Shown piece by piece: positions 24,195 to 33,588 of a stretch of DNA of 34,400 nucleotides. Numbering within the stretch: the first letter of the stretch is position 1; every line of letters begins with the position of its first letter. The position numbers and the translations under genes are program-made. Below the pieces are notes generated by a model, which made no database searches, had not been told where the DNA came from, and saw nothing but the letters and a program-made list of their open reading frames with translations. This DNA comes from an uncultured Muribaculaceae bacterium (lineage in GTDB: Bacteria > Bacteroidota > Bacteroidia > Bacteroidales > Muribaculaceae), in assembly GCA_944321865.1 (NCBI GenBank), contig CALUMZ010000101.1, forward strand, positions 1 to 34,400. The letters are read 5' to 3'.

Positions 24195-25487
24195 ATGGGA
24201 GTTGAGAACAATGGCAAAAAACATGTGGTAATAATCGGAGGTGGTTTTGCCGGAATAAATGTGATAAAAAAATTAGACAAGAAGAAGTTTACAATAACAC
24301 TTATCGATCGGCACAATTTTCACTCATTCCCTCCATTATTTTACCAAATCGCTTCATCGGGACTTGATACAGGTAGTATTTCATTCCCATTCAGACGAGA
24401 GATTAGGCACATGCGCCATGTGAGGTTTCACATGGGAGAAGTGAAAAAAGTGGATACAACGGCGAAAACCGTAACGACTCAATTTGAAACTATATCCTAT
24501 GATTATTTAGTCATAGCAGCCGGGACTACAAATAATTTCTTCGGCATGGATGAATTGAGAGATAAAGTATATACTTTGAAATCAGTTGCGGAAGCCATAC
24601 GCCTAAGAAATGAAATTCTTGACAGGCTTGAACGTGCCAGCATTGAAAAGAATCCGGAACGTAAAAAACAACTGTTGAGTTTCGTCGTGATTGGTGCAGG
24701 GCCTACGGGGGTTGAAGTGGCCGGAGCAATAGGTGAGATGAAACGTTACATAATCCCACGAGAATATCCCGAGATTGATAAAAATGATTTGAAAATACTG
24801 ATAGTAGAAGGTGCCGACAGGGTATTGCGCACGATGAGTGAAGATGCTTCGCGGCATGCAAGGGAATATCTGGGACACCTCATGGTTGATGTGAAACTGA
24901 ATACTTCGATGCTTGGATATGATAATAATATGGTGAAATTAGCCAACGGCGAAGAAGTATACTGTGAAACGTTAATATGGACCGCAGGAATTGTAGGAGA
25001 ACCGATATCGGGATTTGAAGATAGTGTATATGCCAAAGGCGGGCGGTTTAAGGTGGACTCTTGCAACAGGGTATACGGGCATGATGATATTTTTGCGCTC
25101 GGAGATATTGCATATCTTGAAAGTCCAAAATACCCGCGAGGCTATCCACAATTGGCACAGGTAGCCATACAGCAAGCACGATGCCTTTGTGAAAATTTAA
25201 ACAAAGGCGAATTCAATAAAACATTTGAATATAACGATAAGGGATCAATGGCTACGGTTGGAAGGAATAGAGCTGTTGCCGATTTGCATAAATTGCACAT
25301 GTATGGACGTCCTGCATGGGTTACATGGATGTTTATACATTTAATATCAATACTTGGCATGAGAAACAAATTGACAGTATTGATAAATTGGATATGGGCT
25401 TATTGCACTTATTCTACTTCTTTGCGTTTACTCGTTCGCCCGACCAAGTATCCATATCGTCATCATTGGGATCTTGCAAAAGAATAA
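24195..25487 (+). CDS. ndh: Type II NADH:quinone oxidoreductase
   Basis: 430 residues, single-subunit NDH-2 flavoprotein that passes electrons from NADH to quinone without pumping ions. An FAD-binding GGGFAGINVIKKLDKK lies at about 15-30 and an NADH-binding VIGAGPTGVEVAGAIGEMKR at about 165-185. DDIFALGDIAYLESPKYPRGYPQLAQVAIQQA is the second FAD motif that contacts the quinone site. The C-terminal 70 residues contain hydrophobic, amphipathic stretches (WVTWMFIHLISILGMRN, LINWIWAYCTYSTSLRLLVRPTK) typical of the membrane anchor. It is 37 bases downstream of luxS, with no clear promoter between, so probably in the same unit. Confidence 0.93.
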   Translation: MGVENNGKKHVVIIGGGFAGINVIKKLDKKKFTITLIDRHNFHSFPPLFYQIASSGLDTGSISFPFRREIRHMRHVRFHMGEVKKVDTTAKTVTTQFETISYDYLVIAAGTTNNFFGMDELRDKVYTLKSVAEAIRLRNEILDRLERASIEKNPERKKQLLSFVVIGAGPTGVEVAGAIGEMKRYIIPREYPEIDKNDLKILIVEGADRVLRTMSEDASRHAREYLGHLMVDVKLNTSMLGYDNNMVKLANGEEVYCETLIWTAGIVGEPISGFEDSVYAKGGRFKVDSCNRVYGHDDIFALGDIAYLESPKYPRGYPQLAQVAIQQARCLCENLNKGEFNKTFEYNDKGSMATVGRNRAVADLHKLHMYGRPAWVTWMFIHLISILGMRNKLTVLINWIWAYCTYSTSLRLLVRPTKYPYRHHWDLAKE

Positions 25488-25517
25488 TTAATAATATAAA
25501 AATCATAATTGACAAGA

Positions 25518-26375
25518 ATGAAAACAATAAAGTTTATAATATGCGTTGCTGTCGCTTTGGTTGTAACAGGGTGTGGCATATTGAAAAAAGATAGCAAAAT
25601 CGAAAAACAAACATCTAATTTATCAGATACGGTAACTGTCAGCAATGATACAATGAGAGAAATTGCAGTGACAGATCCGGCCACACAGATAGCCGGAGAA
25701 TGGACAATGTTGACTATCGACAATAAGAAGATTTCGACTTTAAAACGACCTTTTATCACCTTTGATTTTGCAGAAAAACGCTTCTATGGTAATAATGGGT
25801 GCAATATTGTCAATGGTACCTTTTCGTGCGACAGCTCATCAATTGTGTTTGATAATATGATTTCCACAAGAATGGCTTGCGATAATGAAACACCCGAACA
25901 TGTGGTAATGAAAGTTTTTAACGATGTTGCAAGTGTGAAGTTGTTTGAAAAGAATGGTATTCGGTATCTTCATTTTGTCAATAAGAAAATGCACACGTTG
26001 GCCGTATTCAAGGAGCAAAATCTTAATTTCATGAATGGGGCGTGGACAGTGGAAGAAATTAACGGACAACACGTAACGGATGAAAATGTAAAGCTTGTTA
26101 TAGATTTGGACCAATTAAAGCTACATGGTAATTCAGGGTGTAATATCATAAATGGCACTATATATATAGATTATATGAAAGATTGGGGCGTTCAGTTCCA
26201 GCAACTAATTTCGACAATGAAAATGTGCGAAAATATAAAAACAGAAACAGCCCTCAGGGTTTCTCTTGAAGTTACAGAAACATGCAAAAAGATTAATGAT
26301 TCAAAAATCGCTCTTTATGATAATAAGGGACAATGCGTGGCTGTGCTAAAAAGGTTGGAACTTAAAAGGAAATGA
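25518..26375 (+). CDS. Lipoprotein with two META domains
   Basis: 285 residues from ATG at 25518; an in-frame TTG nine bases earlier is less likely. The N terminus is a lipoprotein signal peptide with lipobox VVTGC, so Cys19 would be lipidated and the protein placed in the outer or inner membrane facing the periplasm. Two META/HslJ-like domains follow: about 55-165 (GEWTMLTIDNKK, FYGNNGCNIVNGTF) and about 170-280 (GAWTVEEINGQHV, LHGNSGCNIINGTIYI). The duplicated GCNI-NGT motif is clear. The META domain is linked to stress or motility phenotypes in other bacteria, but its molecular role is not settled. It is 30 bases after ndh, probably the last gene of the mtn unit. Confidence 0.85.
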   Translation: MKTIKFIICVAVALVVTGCGILKKDSKIEKQTSNLSDTVTVSNDTMREIAVTDPATQIAGEWTMLTIDNKKISTLKRPFITFDFAEKRFYGNNGCNIVNGTFSCDSSSIVFDNMISTRMACDNETPEHVVMKVFNDVASVKLFEKNGIRYLHFVNKKMHTLAVFKEQNLNFMNGAWTVEEINGQHVTDENVKLVIDLDQLKLHGNSGCNIINGTIYIDYMKDWGVQFQQLISTMKMCENIKTETALRVSLEVTETCKKINDSKIALYDNKGQCVAVLKRLELKRK

Positions 26376-26455
26376 TACCTTATTTTGAAACAGGTGTCTT
26401 ACCTTCTCATACACAAAAGCACAAGGTTCATGTGTGCATGGACATTTAGTAGTAA

Positions 26456-26520
26456 GCCAATCCATCGTATTTAACCCAAAACGGTCATTAGATTTGGGTA
26501 AAAAAAACGATGGATTTGGC
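26456..26520 (+). other. Nested stem-loop upstream of lon
   Basis: An outer stem of 13 pairs (26456-26468 with 26507-26520, one bulged T) encloses an inner stem ACCCAAA (26474-26480) with TTTGGGT (26493-26499). The 26-base element copy 2 is inside. No T-run follows, so it is not an obvious terminator; it lies 47-111 bases before the lon ATG. Confidence 0.6.
26469..26494. repeat. Copy 2 of the 26-base dispersed intergenic element
   Basis: This stretch starts ATTTAACCCA and ends CATTAGATT. It matches 20025-20050 at 23 of 26 positions, with three transitions. It overlaps the inner stem of the nested hairpin ahead of lon. Confidence 0.6.
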
Positions 26521-26566
26521 ATAAATTTTGTTGCCTCATTCTTGAAACCGTAAGCAAACTATAAAG

Positions 26567-29014
26567 ATGATCAACTTTTTCAACGATTTTGATAACGAAC
26601 CAACTGACGAAACACCCCATATAATGCCGATATTCACCGAAATAAAGGGTGAAGAATTGGGAAATCCTGAAGAAGCAACTGACATAGATAATATGCCAAT
26701 TTTAGCGTTGCGTAATATGGTGCTTTTCCCGGGTATTACGTTACCGGTTGCCGTGGGGCGCCATAAATCTTTAAATCTTGTTCAAGATGCCCAGAAGAAC
26801 AAGACAAAAATTGGTGTAGTGTGCCAAGTCAATGGCAAAACCGAGGATCCGGGATTTAAAGATTTATATCATTATGGTGTTGTTGCAGATATAATTAAAG
26901 TTTTTGAACTGCCTGACAACACTACTAATGTATTGCTTCAAGGTCGTTCTCGTTTTTCTTTAAAGGGAATCACTACACAGGAGCCTTATTTAAGAGGTGT
27001 CATAGAATTGAGCGATGATATTCTACCTGATGATGACGATAAGGAATTCGATGCCCTGATGATAAGTATTAAAGAACTTACGTTCGACATACTGAAAAAC
27101 ATGGGTGACGGAGCAAAAGAATTGGCTTTTGCCATAAAAAATATAGACAGTCCCATATATTTGATTAATTTCCTTGCCGTCAATTGCCCGATAGAACCAT
27201 CGGTTAAGCAAGAATTGCTTGAAGAACGATTGGTTAAGCAACGTGCATATAAATTGTATTCGATTCTATCGAAACAGGCACAATTGCTTGCGTTAAAGGC
27301 CGATATACAGTCAAAAACACGTGAGGACCTTTCACAGCAGCAACGTGAACATTTTTTGCAGCAGCAAATACGCACAATTCAAGATGAACTGGGCAATACT
27401 GCCGATGACGATATTGACGAATTGCAAAAACGTGCCTCGGAAAAGCATTGGAACGATGAGACTGCAAAAGCATTTGAAAAGGAGCTAAAAAAACTCGAAC
27501 GCATAAATCCACAATCCCCCGATTTTTCGGTACAATATGCTTATCTTGACACGTTGTTAAATTTGCCATGGAATGAATATACTGCCGATAATTTTAATTT
27601 AAAGAAGGTAGAAGCAAAGCTTAACAAGGACCATTATGGATTGGAGAAAGTTAAAGACCGGATACTGGAACATTTGGCGGTATTGAAGTTGCGCGGAGAC
27701 ATGAAAGCTCCGATAATATGCTTATATGGTCCTCCGGGAGTGGGAAAGACTTCGTTGGGCAAATCGATAGCCGATGCTTTAAACCGAAAGTATGCGCGCA
27801 TTTCACTTGGCGGGCTGCATGACGAGGCCGAAATAAGGGGGCATCGCCGCACATACATAGGTGCAATGCCGGGACGTATAATACAGGGGTTGATAAAAAG
27901 CGAAAGTGCAAATCCTGTATTTGTCCTTGACGAAATAGACAAATTGGGGCAGGACTTTAAGGGCGATCCGTCATCGGCATTGCTCGAGGTCCTTGATCCG
28001 GAGCAAAATAGTCATTTCCATGACAATTATGTTGATTTAGATTTTGATTTATCTAAAATACTATTTATAGCAACGGCCAATTCTTTGTCGGAATTGTCTC
28101 AACCACTTCTTGACCGCATGGAAATCATCGAGATAAACGGCTATATACAAGAAGAAAAAATTGAAATAGCCCGAAAGCACTTGATACCTAAGCAGCTTGC
28201 AGAGCATGGTTTTGCGGCAAAAGAAATTGATTTCCCGAAAGCCACAATTGCAAAGATGATAGACGAATACACCCGAGAGTCGGGGGTGCGTCAATTGGAC
28301 AAGACCATAGCGAAGGTATTGCGGCGCATTGCAAGACTGAAAGCTTCAAACGAAGAATATCCTACAACGATAGCCCCGGAGCAATTGAAAGAGTTCTTGG
28401 GCCCGCAAGAATACTTCCGCGACAAGTATGAAGGCAATGAATTTGCCGGAGTAGTTACGGGATTGGCATGGACGGCAGTAGGAGGAGAGATCCTTTTTGT
28501 TGAGTCTTCCATATCTAAAGGGAAAGGGGAGAAATTAACCCTTACCGGGAACTTGGGAGACGTAATGAAAGAGTCTGCAATAATTGCGTTGCAATATTTG
28601 AAAGCCCATAGCCAGTTGTTTGGCATTGATTATGAATTGTTTGATAAATATAATATCCATATTCACGTGCCGGAAGGAGCCATTCCCAAAGATGGACCTT
28701 CGGCCGGGGTTACAATGGTTACTTCGTTAGTATCGACGTTTACCCAGCGTAAGGTGCGTCCCAATTTGGCAATGACCGGAGAAATAACTTTGCGAGGAAA
28801 AGTTTTACCCGTAGGAGGAATTAAAGAAAAAATCCTCGCTGCCAAGCGTGCCGGTATTGTAGATATTGTATTATGCAAAGACAATAGAAAAGATGTGGAA
28901 GAAATAAAAGAATCTTATTTGAAAGGTTTGAATTTCCATTATGTCAATACTATTAAAGAAGTAATCGACATTGCAATTCTCCCGGAAAAGATTGATAATG
29001 CCATGGAATTGTAA
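26567..29014 (+). CDS. lon: ATP-dependent Lon protease
   Basis: 815 residues, bacterial LonA. It unfolds and degrades misfolded and selected regulatory proteins in the cytosol. The N-terminal substrate-binding domain covers about 44-240 (MPILALRNMVLFPGITLPVAVGR), then the coiled region QQQREHFLQQQIRTIQDELG. The AAA+ part has Walker A GPPGVGKT (388-395) and Walker B VFVLDEIDK (451-459). The protease domain has the Ser-Lys dyad: Ser712 in KDGPSAGVTM and Lys755 in GGIKEKILAAKRAG. The first 40 residues are a slightly longer acidic extension than in E. coli Lon. It leads a lon-clpP-clpX cluster; a nested hairpin and a repeated element lie ahead of it. No CIRCE-type operator is seen. Confidence 0.97.
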   Translation: MINFFNDFDNEPTDETPHIMPIFTEIKGEELGNPEEATDIDNMPILALRNMVLFPGITLPVAVGRHKSLNLVQDAQKNKTKIGVVCQVNGKTEDPGFKDLYHYGVVADIIKVFELPDNTTNVLLQGRSRFSLKGITTQEPYLRGVIELSDDILPDDDDKEFDALMISIKELTFDILKNMGDGAKELAFAIKNIDSPIYLINFLAVNCPIEPSVKQELLEERLVKQRAYKLYSILSKQAQLLALKADIQSKTREDLSQQQREHFLQQQIRTIQDELGNTADDDIDELQKRASEKHWNDETAKAFEKELKKLERINPQSPDFSVQYAYLDTLLNLPWNEYTADNFNLKKVEAKLNKDHYGLEKVKDRILEHLAVLKLRGDMKAPIICLYGPPGVGKTSLGKSIADALNRKYARISLGGLHDEAEIRGHRRTYIGAMPGRIIQGLIKSESANPVFVLDEIDKLGQDFKGDPSSALLEVLDPEQNSHFHDNYVDLDFDLSKILFIATANSLSELSQPLLDRMEIIEINGYIQEEKIEIARKHLIPKQLAEHGFAAKEIDFPKATIAKMIDEYTRESGVRQLDKTIAKVLRRIARLKASNEEYPTTIAPEQLKEFLGPQEYFRDKYEGNEFAGVVTGLAWTAVGGEILFVESSISKGKGEKLTLTGNLGDVMKESAIIALQYLKAHSQLFGIDYELFDKYNIHIHVPEGAIPKDGPSAGVTMVTSLVSTFTQRKVRPNLAMTGEITLRGKVLPVGGIKEKILAAKRAGIVDIVLCKDNRKDVEEIKESYLKGLNFHYVNTIKEVIDIAILPEKIDNAMEL

Positions 29015-29079
29015 TGTTAGGTTTCAAGAAAATATATGTTTAATTATCACACCATATCGAATAAAAAAGAAACAATTAT

Positions 29080-29775
29080 ATGAATAAAGATTTTAGGAAT
29101 TATGCCACAAAGCACCTTGGAATGAATGGGCTTGCAATAGATCAGTATATGGCGAAGGCTGATTCAATAATCAGCAGTTATATATCTCCGACGATTATAG
29201 AAGAACGCCAGTTGAATGTGGCACAAATGGATGTATTTTCCCGATTGATGATGGATCGTGTCATATTTCTTGGGACGGCCGTCGATGACTATTCGGCCAA
29301 TGTGATTCAAGCACAATTGTTATACCTTGATTCATGTGACCCGGGTAAAGATGTATCGATATATATAAATTCACCCGGAGGATCAGTATACGCAGGCCTT
29401 GGCATATATGACACAATGCAATATATATCAAGTGATGTTTCCACAATATGTACCGGAATGGCCGCATCAATGGCCGCAGTATTGCTTGTGGCAGGAGAGA
29501 AAGGAAAACGCTTTGCGCTGAAACATTCTCGAGTAATGATACATCAGCCAATAGGTGGAGTTCAAGGACAAGCATCTGATATTGAGATAACTGCCCGAGA
29601 AATTTTGAAGATTAAAGACGAGTTGTATTCTATCATATCGCAACATTCGGGACAACCAATAGACAAGATTGTTGCAGACTCGGACCGCGACTATTGGATG
29701 ACCTCCAAGGAAGCCATGGAATATGGAATGATAGACAATGTTCTTGAAAAGCAAAATCAAGAAACGTCAAAGTAA
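29080..29775 (+). CDS. clpP: ATP-dependent Clp protease proteolytic subunit
   Basis: 231 residues. ClpP forms a double heptamer chamber that degrades proteins fed by ClpX. The catalytic triad is Ser130 in [10 protein letters not shown], His155 in MIHQPIGG and Asp204 in DSDRDYWM, with the same spacing as in E. coli (offset 33). The first 33 or so residues are longer than in E. coli, and may include a propeptide; the motif [12 protein letters not shown] marks the start of the mature-like part. It is 65 bases after lon and 32 bases before clpX, on one strand, which fits a single operon. No second clpP is in the window. Confidence 0.97.
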   Translation: MNKDFRNYATKHLGMNGLAIDQYMAKADSIISSYISPTIIEERQLNVAQMDVFSRLMMDRVIFLGTAVDDYSANVIQAQLLYLDSCDPGKDVSIYINSPGGSVYAGLGIYDTMQYISSDVSTICTGMAASMAAVLLVAGEKGKRFALKHSRVMIHQPIGGVQGQASDIEITAREILKIKDELYSIISQHSGQPIDKIVADSDRDYWMTSKEAMEYGMIDNVLEKQNQETSK

Positions 29776-29807
29776 AAAATGATGCCAATTTAAATTTAAA
29801 GGAATTA

Positions 29808-31034
29808 ATGGCCAAGAAAACTGAAACATATTGTAGCTTCTGTGGACGTAGTGCAAGAGAAGTCGACTTGTTGATGCCGGGAATAAACGGTTGTATATGC
29901 AGCGATTGTGCGGCTCAGGCTTACGAAATATCAAGGAATTATTTGTCGGAAAAGGGGGTGGAGAAGATTGACATCGACAATGTCCCCAAGCCGATAGAAA
30001 TAAAAGAATACCTTGACCAGTATATAATAGGGCAGGATCGGGCAAAAAAATATATATCTGTTGCAGTATACAATCATTATAAACGTTTAGCCCAAAAGAA
30101 TGATGATGTGGATATTGAAAAATCCAATATCATCATGGTGGGGCCGACCGGTACGGGAAAAACCTTGATAGCCAAAACTATAGCGAGACTTTTAAAGGTC
30201 CCTTTTGCAATAGTGGATGCAACAGTCCTCACCGAGGCCGGATATGTGGGAGAAGATATCGAAAGCTTATTGACTCGGCTGCTGCAGGCGTGTGATTATA
30301 ATGTAAAACTTGCAGAACGTGGTATCGTGTTTATAGACGAAATAGATAAAATTGCGCGTAAGGGCGATAATCCATCCATCACACGAGATGTAAGTGGAGA
30401 AGGCGTTCAGCAAGGTCTGCTTAAATTGCTTGAGGGTTCGATAGTAAATGTTCCTCCACAAGGCGGCAGAAAACATCCGGAACAACGAATGATTGCCGTA
30501 GATACAAAAAACATACTATTTATATGTGGCGGCGCGTTTGAGGGTATTGAACGCAAGATAGCCTTAAGGCTCAACACTCATGCCGTGGGTTATGGCGTCG
30601 ATGCAAAAAACAAGCGAATTGCACGGGAAAAATTATTGCATTATGTCACACCTCAAGATTTGAGGTCTTTCGGGCTTATCCCTGAAATAATAGGCAGGTT
30701 GCCTATTTTGACAAACCTTGAAGAACTTAACCGTGATGCATTGCGTAGGATATTGATGGAGCCCAAGAATGCCATAGTTAAGCAATACATAAAATTATTC
30801 CAGATGGATGGTGTGTCGTTAAGTTTCAGCGATGATGCCCTTGATTATATAGTGGATAAAGCAATAGAGTTTAAACTTGGCGCACGTGGATTGCGTTCTA
30901 TTGTGGAAACAATAATGATAGATGCTATGTATGAAACCCCATCAACCGACAAAACTAAATTTGTGGTAGACAAGGAATATGCACAAGCCCAATTAAAGAA
31001 AGCAAATTTTGAGATAATGCAACAGATGAACTGA
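29808..31034 (+). CDS. clpX: ATP-dependent Clp protease ATP-binding subunit ClpX
   Basis: 408 residues. ClpX is the hexameric AAA+ unfoldase that recognises tagged substrates and passes them to ClpP. The N-terminal zinc-binding domain has Cys9, Cys12, Cys31 and Cys34 (YCSFC...CICSDC). Walker A is GPTGTGKT (112-119) and Walker B is IVFIDEID (about 173-180), followed by [15 protein letters not shown] and the pore-region RKH equivalent [25 protein letters not shown] and [12 protein letters not shown] are also ClpX hallmarks. An AAAGGA ribosome-binding-like stretch lies just before the ATG. A strong terminator follows, so it closes the lon-clpP-clpX run. Confidence 0.97.
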   Translation: MAKKTETYCSFCGRSAREVDLLMPGINGCICSDCAAQAYEISRNYLSEKGVEKIDIDNVPKPIEIKEYLDQYIIGQDRAKKYISVAVYNHYKRLAQKNDDVDIEKSNIIMVGPTGTGKTLIAKTIARLLKVPFAIVDATVLTEAGYVGEDIESLLTRLLQACDYNVKLAERGIVFIDEIDKIARKGDNPSITRDVSGEGVQQGLLKLLEGSIVNVPPQGGRKHPEQRMIAVDTKNILFICGGAFEGIERKIALRLNTHAVGYGVDAKNKRIAREKLLHYVTPQDLRSFGLIPEIIGRLPILTNLEELNRDALRRILMEPKNAIVKQYIKLFQMDGVSLSFSDDALDYIVDKAIEFKLGARGLRSIVETIMIDAMYETPSTDKTKFVVDKEYAQAQLKKANFEIMQQMN

Positions 31035-31052
31035 TATAGTCGAGATTATTAT

Positions 31053-31096
31053 AACCGGATGGCATTTTATCGATAAAAATGCCATCCGGTTTTTTT
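31053..31096 (+). terminator. Intrinsic terminator of clpX
   Basis: A perfect 16-bp stem (31053-31068 with 31076-31091) with a 7-base loop is followed by seven T (31090-31096). It begins 18 bases after the clpX stop and is the strongest terminator in the window. Confidence 0.93.
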
Positions 31097-31149
31097 ATAT
31101 AGAGAAAGAATATCTGCATTTTTACCGAATGAATTTTATAATATAAATA

Positions 31150-31181
31150 TTTGTATTTTATCCTATGAAATATTATATTTG
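31150..31181 (+). promoter_or_regulatory. Promoter for recQ
   Basis: TTTG (31150-31153), 20 bases, then TATATTTG (31174-31181) match the Bacteroidota consensus. The predicted leader is only about 24 bases. Confidence 0.8.
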
Positions 31182-31210
31182 TTCTAACATAAATAATCTT
31201 CGATATCAAC

Positions 31211-33391
31211 ATGGCATACAAGGAACTTCTAACATCAACTTTGAAAAAGTATTTTGGTTTTGATACATTCAAAGGTAATCAAGAAGCAATAATGGAAAAC
31301 CTGCTTGAAGGGAATGACACATTTGTTTTAATGCCCACAGGCGGAGGAAAGTCATTATGCTATCAATTACCATCGTTGATAATGGAAGGGACAGCAATAG
31401 TAATATCTCCATTGATCGCACTAATGAAAAATCAGGTTGATGCCATGCGTAACTATAGCGATGAAGAAGGTGTTGCCCACTTCTTGAACTCCTCGCTTAA
31501 CAAGCAAGCAATAGACCAAGTTAAAGAAGATGTGCTTAATGGTAGGACGAGACTGCTGTATGTAGCTCCCGAATCTCTGACAAAAGAAGAGAATATTGAA
31601 TTCTTGAAGACTGTGAAAATATCGTTTTATGCCGTAGACGAAGCACATTGCATATCGGAGTGGGGGCATGACTTCAGACCGGAATATCGCAGAATTAGAC
31701 CTATAATAAATGAAATAGGCAAGCGACCTGTAATCGCTTTGACTGCGACAGCGACTCCAAAAGTACAACATGATATTCAAAAGAATTTGGGCATGACTGA
31801 TGCTAAAGTTTTCAAATCATCATTTAATCGTCCGAATTTATATTATGAAGTGCGCAATAAAACGAGCAATGTTGACAAAGATATAATAAAGTTTATAAAA
31901 GACCGGCCGGGGAAATCGGGTATTATTTATTGCCTAAGCCGCAAGAAAGTAGAAGAATTAGCTCAAACCCTACAGGTGAATGATATAAAAGCATTGCCAT
32001 ACCATGCGGGTATGGACAGTGCCACTCGTACTGCCAATCAAGATGCATTCCTACAGGAAGAAGTTAATGTAATAGTTGCTACAATAGCTTTCGGCATGGG
32101 TATAGATAAGCCCGATGTGAGGTTTGTGATTCATTATGACATACCCAAAAGTCTGGAAGGGTATTACCAAGAGACCGGAAGAGCCGGTCGTGACGGTGGC
32201 GAAGGTCTATGTGTCACATTTTATACCAATAAGGACTTGCAAAAATTAGAAAAATTCATGCAAGGGAAACCGATCGCCGAACAGGAGATTGGCAAACAGT
32301 TGCTACTTGAAACCGCAGCTTATGCCGAGTCGTCGGTGTGCCGCCGGAAGACATTGTTGCATTATTTTGGAGAAGAATATAATGAAGATAATTGTGGGAA
32401 CTGTGACAATTGCCTGCATCCAAAGAAGAAAATAGAGGCGAAAGATGAATTATGTGCCGTAATTGAAGCAATAATAACATTAAAAGAGAAATTTAAAGCC
32501 GACTATATTGTAAATTTCCTTATAGGGAAAGAAACTAATGAAATAAAGTCGTACAATCATGAAGAACTTGAGTCATTTGGTTGCATGCAGAATGTCGATG
32601 CAAAGCTATTAGGTGCAGTTATCCGTCAAGCCATAATTTCGGGCTATATTGATCGAGACATCGAGAACTATGGTTTATTGAAAGTCACAGAAAAAGGGAA
32701 AGAATTTTTAAATATTCCGACATCGTTTAAAATAGTAGAGGACAACGATTTTTCGGACAGCGACGAGGAAGTTGTTGTAAAAAGTGGTGTGTCATGTGCC
32801 GTAGATCCGGAATTAAGTTCAATATTGAAAGATCTCCGCAAAAAAATTGCGAAACAACACAATTTGCCGCCATACGTTATATTCCAAGACCAATCACTTG
32901 ATGCCATGGCAACGACGTATCCTATAAGTATAGAGGAGCTGGTCAATATTCCGGGAGTAGGTCCCGGGAAAGCCAAACGCTATGGGGAAGAGTTTGTAAA
33001 GGTTATCAAACGTCACGTTGAAGAAAACGAGATAGAACGTCCGGAGGATTTACTTGTAAGAAGTGTTCCCAATAAGAGCAAATTGAAAATATCGATAATT
33101 CAAGGTATCGACAGGCGAATACCACTTGATGAATTGGCTGAATCCAAAGGTCTTGAATTTGGTGAGCTACTTGATGAAATAGAAGTAATCGTTTATTCCG
33201 GGACAAAAATAAACATAGATTATTTCATATCTGAAATAATGGACGAAGATCATCAGGACGAGATTTTTGAATATTTCAAAGAGAGTGAAAGCGATGATCT
33301 TGAAGCCGCCATACAAGAACTTGGTAGTGATTACACAGAAGAAGAGGTGAGATTGGTGAGAATAAAATTTTTATCTGAATTAGGCAACTAA
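31211..33391 (+). CDS. recQ: ATP-dependent DNA helicase RecQ
   Basis: 726 residues. RecQ unwinds DNA 3' to 5' in recombinational repair and fork restart. Walker A is TGGGKS (about 43-48), the DEAH box 143-146 with the aromatic-rich loop WGHDFRPEY, and motif VI QETGRAGRDG (about 320-329). The zinc site has Cys377, Cys395, Cys398 and Cys401, followed by the winged-helix RQC region to about 505. An HRDC domain covers about 533-605 (LSSILKDLRKKIAKQHNLPPYVIF, NIPGVGPGKAKRYGEEF). About 120 more residues follow, with helix-turn-helix-like predicted helices, making the protein longer than E. coli RecQ (about 610). It has its own promoter after the clpX terminator. Confidence 0.95.
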   Translation: MAYKELLTSTLKKYFGFDTFKGNQEAIMENLLEGNDTFVLMPTGGGKSLCYQLPSLIMEGTAIVISPLIALMKNQVDAMRNYSDEEGVAHFLNSSLNKQAIDQVKEDVLNGRTRLLYVAPESLTKEENIEFLKTVKISFYAVDEAHCISEWGHDFRPEYRRIRPIINEIGKRPVIALTATATPKVQHDIQKNLGMTDAKVFKSSFNRPNLYYEVRNKTSNVDKDIIKFIKDRPGKSGIIYCLSRKKVEELAQTLQVNDIKALPYHAGMDSATRTANQDAFLQEEVNVIVATIAFGMGIDKPDVRFVIHYDIPKSLEGYYQETGRAGRDGGEGLCVTFYTNKDLQKLEKFMQGKPIAEQEIGKQLLLETAAYAESSVCRRKTLLHYFGEEYNEDNCGNCDNCLHPKKKIEAKDELCAVIEAIITLKEKFKADYIVNFLIGKETNEIKSYNHEELESFGCMQNVDAKLLGAVIRQAIISGYIDRDIENYGLLKVTEKGKEFLNIPTSFKIVEDNDFSDSDEEVVVKSGVSCAVDPELSSILKDLRKKIAKQHNLPPYVIFQDQSLDAMATTYPISIEELVNIPGVGPGKAKRYGEEFVKVIKRHVEENEIERPEDLLVRSVPNKSKLKISIIQGIDRRIPLDELAESKGLEFGELLDEIEVIVYSGTKINIDYFISEIMDEDHQDEIFEYFKESESDDLEAAIQELGSDYTEEEVRLVRIKFLSELGN

Positions 33392-33431
33392 TATACAAAG
33401 CGAATGCGTGATGTTATAAAACATTAAATTG

Positions 33432-33496
33432 CTTGTTATATTGTATTCCCAATTAATAATTATTAGTAAATTTGTGGGCAATAATGATATAACAAG
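33432..33496. promoter_or_regulatory. Inverted repeat flanking the guaB promoter
   Basis: CTTGTTATAT (33432-33441) and ATATAACAAG (33487-33496) are a perfect 10-base inverted repeat 45 bases apart. The predicted -7 box lies between them, so only the right arm would be transcribed. It could be a paired operator; no protein can be named. Confidence 0.4.
33441..33474 (+). promoter_or_regulatory. Promoter for guaB
   Basis: TAAATTTG (33467-33474) matches the -7 consensus; the nearest TTG (33441-33443) is 23 bases upstream, slightly far. The leader to guaB would be about 110 bases. Confidence 0.6.
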
Positions 33497-33588
33497 GATG
33501 TGTTTTGAATCTACGTATCTTAAAAAGAGACACATACGCTTGGTAAATAAGGTCATACAAAACAACACTATATAAATTATTACATTTT

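Noticed and set aside
26522..26530. TAAATTTTG as a lon promoter -7 box
   Set aside because: The spacing inside the box is one base too long, and no TTTG lies at the right distance upstream.
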